DNA of 64,000 bases from assembly GCA_029339505.1 (NCBI GenBank), contig JAQISU010000041.1, positions 7,635,001-7,699,000 of the forward strand, read 5' to 3'. The position numbers and the translations under genes are program-made. The notes under the pieces were generated by a model. The model was given only the letters and a program-made list of their open reading frames with translations. It was not told the DNA's origin and searched no databases. The stretch comes from Unio delphinus. Its lineage: Eukaryota > Mollusca > Bivalvia > Unionida > Unionidae. Shown here in pieces: positions 60,329-64,000 of this stretch; positions within the stretch are counted from its first letter, which is position 1; every line of letters starts with the position of its first letter.

Positions 60329-61429
60329 ACTAAATTCCATATACTGTGTGGACGTAAAAGGAAGGGTGTCACTTATAATAAAGTGATGTGGAAAAATGAA
60401 CGTATATTGAGTAAGAGGAAGAATTAAATTATAAACTAGGTCACATCGACTTTGTTCTAATTAAGTATGTGTCAGTTTTACAAAATGCTTTTATCTCCAG
60501 TATTTGGGAAGTGTAGTGAGAGAATATGGATTCACTAGTGAAAGACTTTCAAAGAGCAAAAGGCTATCTAACTCTTTCCAAAGTCGTCAGTGAGAATATA
60601 TGGATATTTTGGGGGTGGGGGAAATTATGAAGTGCTTATGTTACAGTTTTAAACGAATTAAATAAATACTGCCGTTTTCATCCAGATTGTCGACTTTTCA
60701 TTGTTCTTTTTTGGTGAAGATGAAAATGACGATTAAGCTGTTGTTGTTCATATCCTGTACGTACTTTACCAGGTGTGGATTACAACCGCGTAGCCACAAT
60801 ATTACAAAGTATTTACAAGCCACGCCTTTCTGTGTTAGACGTTTACTTTTTTTTGTAACTTTGCCCATCATTGTGGTTATGTCTGGTGATCTTCTTTGCT
60901 AAAAACCGTTTTCACTTTAAAATTTACTGATAAAACCATCGATCATATCAAACTTGAAATTATTAAAGCGTATACATGAGTTGCGCCTATATAGGGCGTC
61001 GACTGTTATGCTGATCTTCGAAAATTAGTGTGGTCATATTTTTGTCTTGATTGATCTTCTGCTTATTTCTTTTGTGTTTTCTTCCTCCCACGTTTAAACT
61101 TGTGTGGCTAAAACAGCTTAAGTTTGCAATGGCAATTCATTGCAACCCAACCCAATCCAACTGCGGACTTGGTACGTAAAAATAGGCTAGATGAGTGGTC
61201 CTTCCATCTTAAATATAACCAGCAACGTGTGTCTTTCTTTCTTTAATGGTTGCTAAAACAAAAAAGAGGTCGCTAGTTCGAAACTCGATGCGGCATCCAA
61301 ATTTTGAAAATACTTTTTTTTCCTAAAATTTGTTATCTTCAAACATTATTTTTAACATGCTCATCCCAATTTTGTTTTGCTCTTACCTTTTTTTTTGCGT
61401 CCTATGATGGGCAATTAACCTGGTAATAT

Positions 61430-61612
61430 ATTATTAGTGGAGACAAAACTTTGCCGCTGCGAAATATTACAGGTTCGAATTCTATTATTGGATTAGTCTA
61501 GGGCGTCGATGGCGCGTCTTTGGGTTGGGCATTTTACTTAAATTGCGTCGCCATTAAATGAGCTATTTGTGTTGTTATGCCTAATAACACCAAACCATAC
61601 CAAACCAAAATC
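61430..61612 (+). mobile_element. Possible decayed SINE
   Basis: A B-box-like aggttcgaattct is followed by a SINE-like body (gtctttgggttgggcatttta) and an A-rich tail (caaaccataccaaaccaaaa). The A box is not clear. Confidence 0.4.
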
Positions 61613-61925
61613 GAGTTTTACACGATGTACATTGATGCTTAGAAATGTGCCTACGAAACGAATGTTAACATTGCCAGCTTTTGATCTTGGACCACAAAGT
61701 ATGTGTTTCTTGTTAAAACAACAAATGAGTATCATCCATCAGAAAGCGAGAGCAAAAGAAATTTCCAGACGAATATCAGTATAGAAACAAAAATGATCTC
61801 AGTTCATCAGGTATATCGAAGTATGTGTCACTGGTGTAAAATCGATCACAATACATACTTTTCTGGAATTATTCTGACAATAATGATCGCTCAGGTGTTT
61901 CATATTGAGGTACAGAGCATACACC

Positions 61926-61927
<2 letters not shown>

Positions 61928-61985
<58 letters not shown>
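61928..61985. repeat. (GA)n microsatellite
   Basis: About 28 GA units. Confidence 0.97.
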
Positions 61986-61988
<3 letters not shown>

Positions 61989-62654
61989 CAATGCATAGCC
62001 TGTTCATTCATTCTGATACATAAGAAAAAGTTTAAAGGGTCACAAAATTTATAACTCGATAGCTACATGTTTCATGTTACAATATACTTAAGGTTAAAAA
62101 GAATCGTTGGTTTCAGAGTGTAACAAATCGATTCTAAATGTAGGTCTGACGTCCAACCTTTCAAACTTTTCAGTGGGCGCAGACCTGGTGGTTTTAGAGT
62201 TTGATTTTATTTTTATTTTTCTTTAAATGTTCTGGTTTTAGCTTATGTAGTAGGTTCATGTGAACGTTCTCCGTTTTATTGTCAAGTTCATCGATACATG
62301 GGGCTTTTGGGGTTTTGTGGAACAACCTTTATCAGGTTCTCTGCTAGCTGCATATTTATGAAAGGCACAACGGAATCAATTGATCAACAGGTAAGAGACG
62401 TTGTAGCCATAAATGACGAATATCACATAGGAATTTAAAGTGGAGGTATTCCACTGGCAGTGAAAATTATATTGATTACACATGAAGACAGTTGATTAAG
62501 GATTTATTTAACTGCTGTAGAAGTTGTAAATTACAAGGTATATATGAAATATGATAAAACAGACTGAAGAGCTAAAAATACGAGATTAGCACAGAAACAG
62601 ACAATAAAAAGATGTTGGAAAGTGTTGAAAGTAAAAAAAAATTAGTTAGACCAC

Positions 62655-63560
62655 GCAATGCAATTAGTTGGACATGTAACTAAATTAGTTGCACACGTAA
62701 CACAATTAATAACATATACAACAATGTTATTTGGATATGGGCTAAGTTGGACATGTAATACAATTAGTTGAACATGTAATACAATTAGTTGAACATGAAT
62801 ACAATTAGTTGAACATGTAATACAATTAGCTGAACATGTAATACAATTAGTTGAACATGAATACAATTAGTTGGACATGTAATACAATTAGTTGAACATG
62901 TAATACAATTATTTGAACATGTAATACAATTAGTTGAACATGTAATACAATTATTTGGACATATAATACAATTAGTTGAACATGTAATACAATCAGTTGA
63001 ACATGTAATACAATTAGTTGAACATGTAATACAATTAGTTGAACATGAATACAATTAGTTGAACATGAATACAATTAGTTGAACATGTAATACAATTATT
63101 TGAACATGTAATACAATTAGTTGAACATGTAATACAATTAGTTGAACATGTAATACAATTAGTTTAACATGAATACAATTATTTGAACATGTAATACAAT
63201 TAGCTGAACATGTAATACAATTAGTTGAACATGAATACAATTAGTTGGACATGTAATACAATTAGTTGAACATGTAATACAATTAGTTGAACATGTAATA
63301 CAATTAGTTGAACATGTAATACAATTAGTTGGACATGTAATACAATTATTTGAACATGTAATACAATTAGTTGGACATGCAATACAATTAGTTTAACATG
63401 CAATACAATTAGTTGGACATTAACACTGTTCGTTGGACATGTAATACAATTAGCTGGACATTAACACTGTTCGTTGGACATGTAATACAATTAGTTGGAC
63501 ATTAACACTGTTCGTTAGACATGTAACACACTTATCTGGACATCGAGCACAACTGGCTGG
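62655..63560. repeat. 21-bp tandem array, about 42 copies
   Basis: The unit is gttgaacatgtaatacaatta, with one-base-shorter variants (gaacatgaat). Towards the right end the units change to ttggacattaacactgttcg. The 21-base period keeps minus-strand frames open (NCITCST and IVLHVQL repeats), and the one-base deletions break them. Confidence 0.95.
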
Positions 63561-64000
63561 ACATCATACACAGTTGTAAAAATCTTGAAGGGAAAATATT
63601 GAAGGAAAAAATCAGATACGAAGTTAGATAAAATTACCAGTATGTGGAAGTTTGAAACAAATGTTTTAAGAAAAGCGTGTAATAATGCTTTTTTATCCAC
63701 TGCAACAAATGTTATTAAATAAATTAGTATTTTGTCACCAATCATAGAGTTTAGATGTTGGAGTACTTGCTTCTATAACCTACAGATTCTGGTCCGAAAG
63801 ACCTCGGTTTTCAAAAAAGTATGCTAGACGTACATTTTTCAAAATTCAACCCAGTGCTATACAATTTGTTATCAAATAAATTCCCATTTATAAATCATTA
63901 CAAACGTTTATCCAACATATGCACTTCAAAATATTTGAACAAAACATTTGTTTTATGTTGAAATGAGAATGATGCCGGAGATAAACATTAGTTTTATGTA
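63561..64000. other. No feature recognised
   Basis: AT-rich sequence to the window end. Confidence 0.4.

Overview
The window is eukaryotic nuclear DNA: AT-rich, intron-rich, full of (TA)n, (GA)n and (CA)n microsatellites, tandem arrays and retroelement relics. Two split genes encode secreted proteins that combine peritrophin-A/CBM14-type chitin-binding modules with a laminin-G-like domain. This is the pattern of the mollusc Pif/BMSP shell-matrix family. Together with the tRNA-derived SINEs it suggests a mollusc, most likely a bivalve. The species cannot be named from the sequence alone. Almost all open reading frames of 60 codons or more are shadows of exons or of simple repeats.

Layout. (1) About 1-21,205, + strand: the 3' part of Pif-like gene A. 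Seven exons are visible (1483-1665, 4197-4394, 5341-5478, 5990-6360, 7317-7437, 20470-20564, 21122-21178) and end in TAA plus two AATAAA signals; its 5' exons lie left of the window. One intron is 13 kb long and holds a decayed Ty3/gypsy-like relic, a decayed L1/Tx1-like LINE, nested SINEs, a fold-back element and a 27-bp array. (2) 21,206-30,046: the intergenic space between the two convergent 3' ends, with SINE copies and one possible retroelement coding relic. (3) 30,047 to about 46,802, - strand: Pif-like gene B, apparently complete. It has a TATA-like box, a non-coding first exon, a signal-peptide exon, and 11 coding exons (1,758 nt, 585 codons plus stop) in perfect phase, ending at an AATAAA. 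Its first intron carries a 3.1-kb 25-bp satellite and a 40-bp array. (4) About 46.8-64 kb: no convincing host gene. It contains a 3.46-kb non-autonomous hAT-like element with terminal inverted repeats and an 8-bp target duplication, plus minisatellites (39 bp, 21 bp) and microsatellites.

Genes A and B are convergent paralogues. Homologous exons have the same phases and often the same length (198, 121 and 95 nt). Each chitin-binding module sits on one symmetrical phase 1-1 exon, and the laminin-G-like domain spans four exons. Both products are predicted to be secreted and to bind chitin or glycan in an extracellular matrix such as shell, periostracum or mucus; the biological role is inferred from the family. 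Exon boundaries were read by eye from splice signals and frame continuity, without transcript data.
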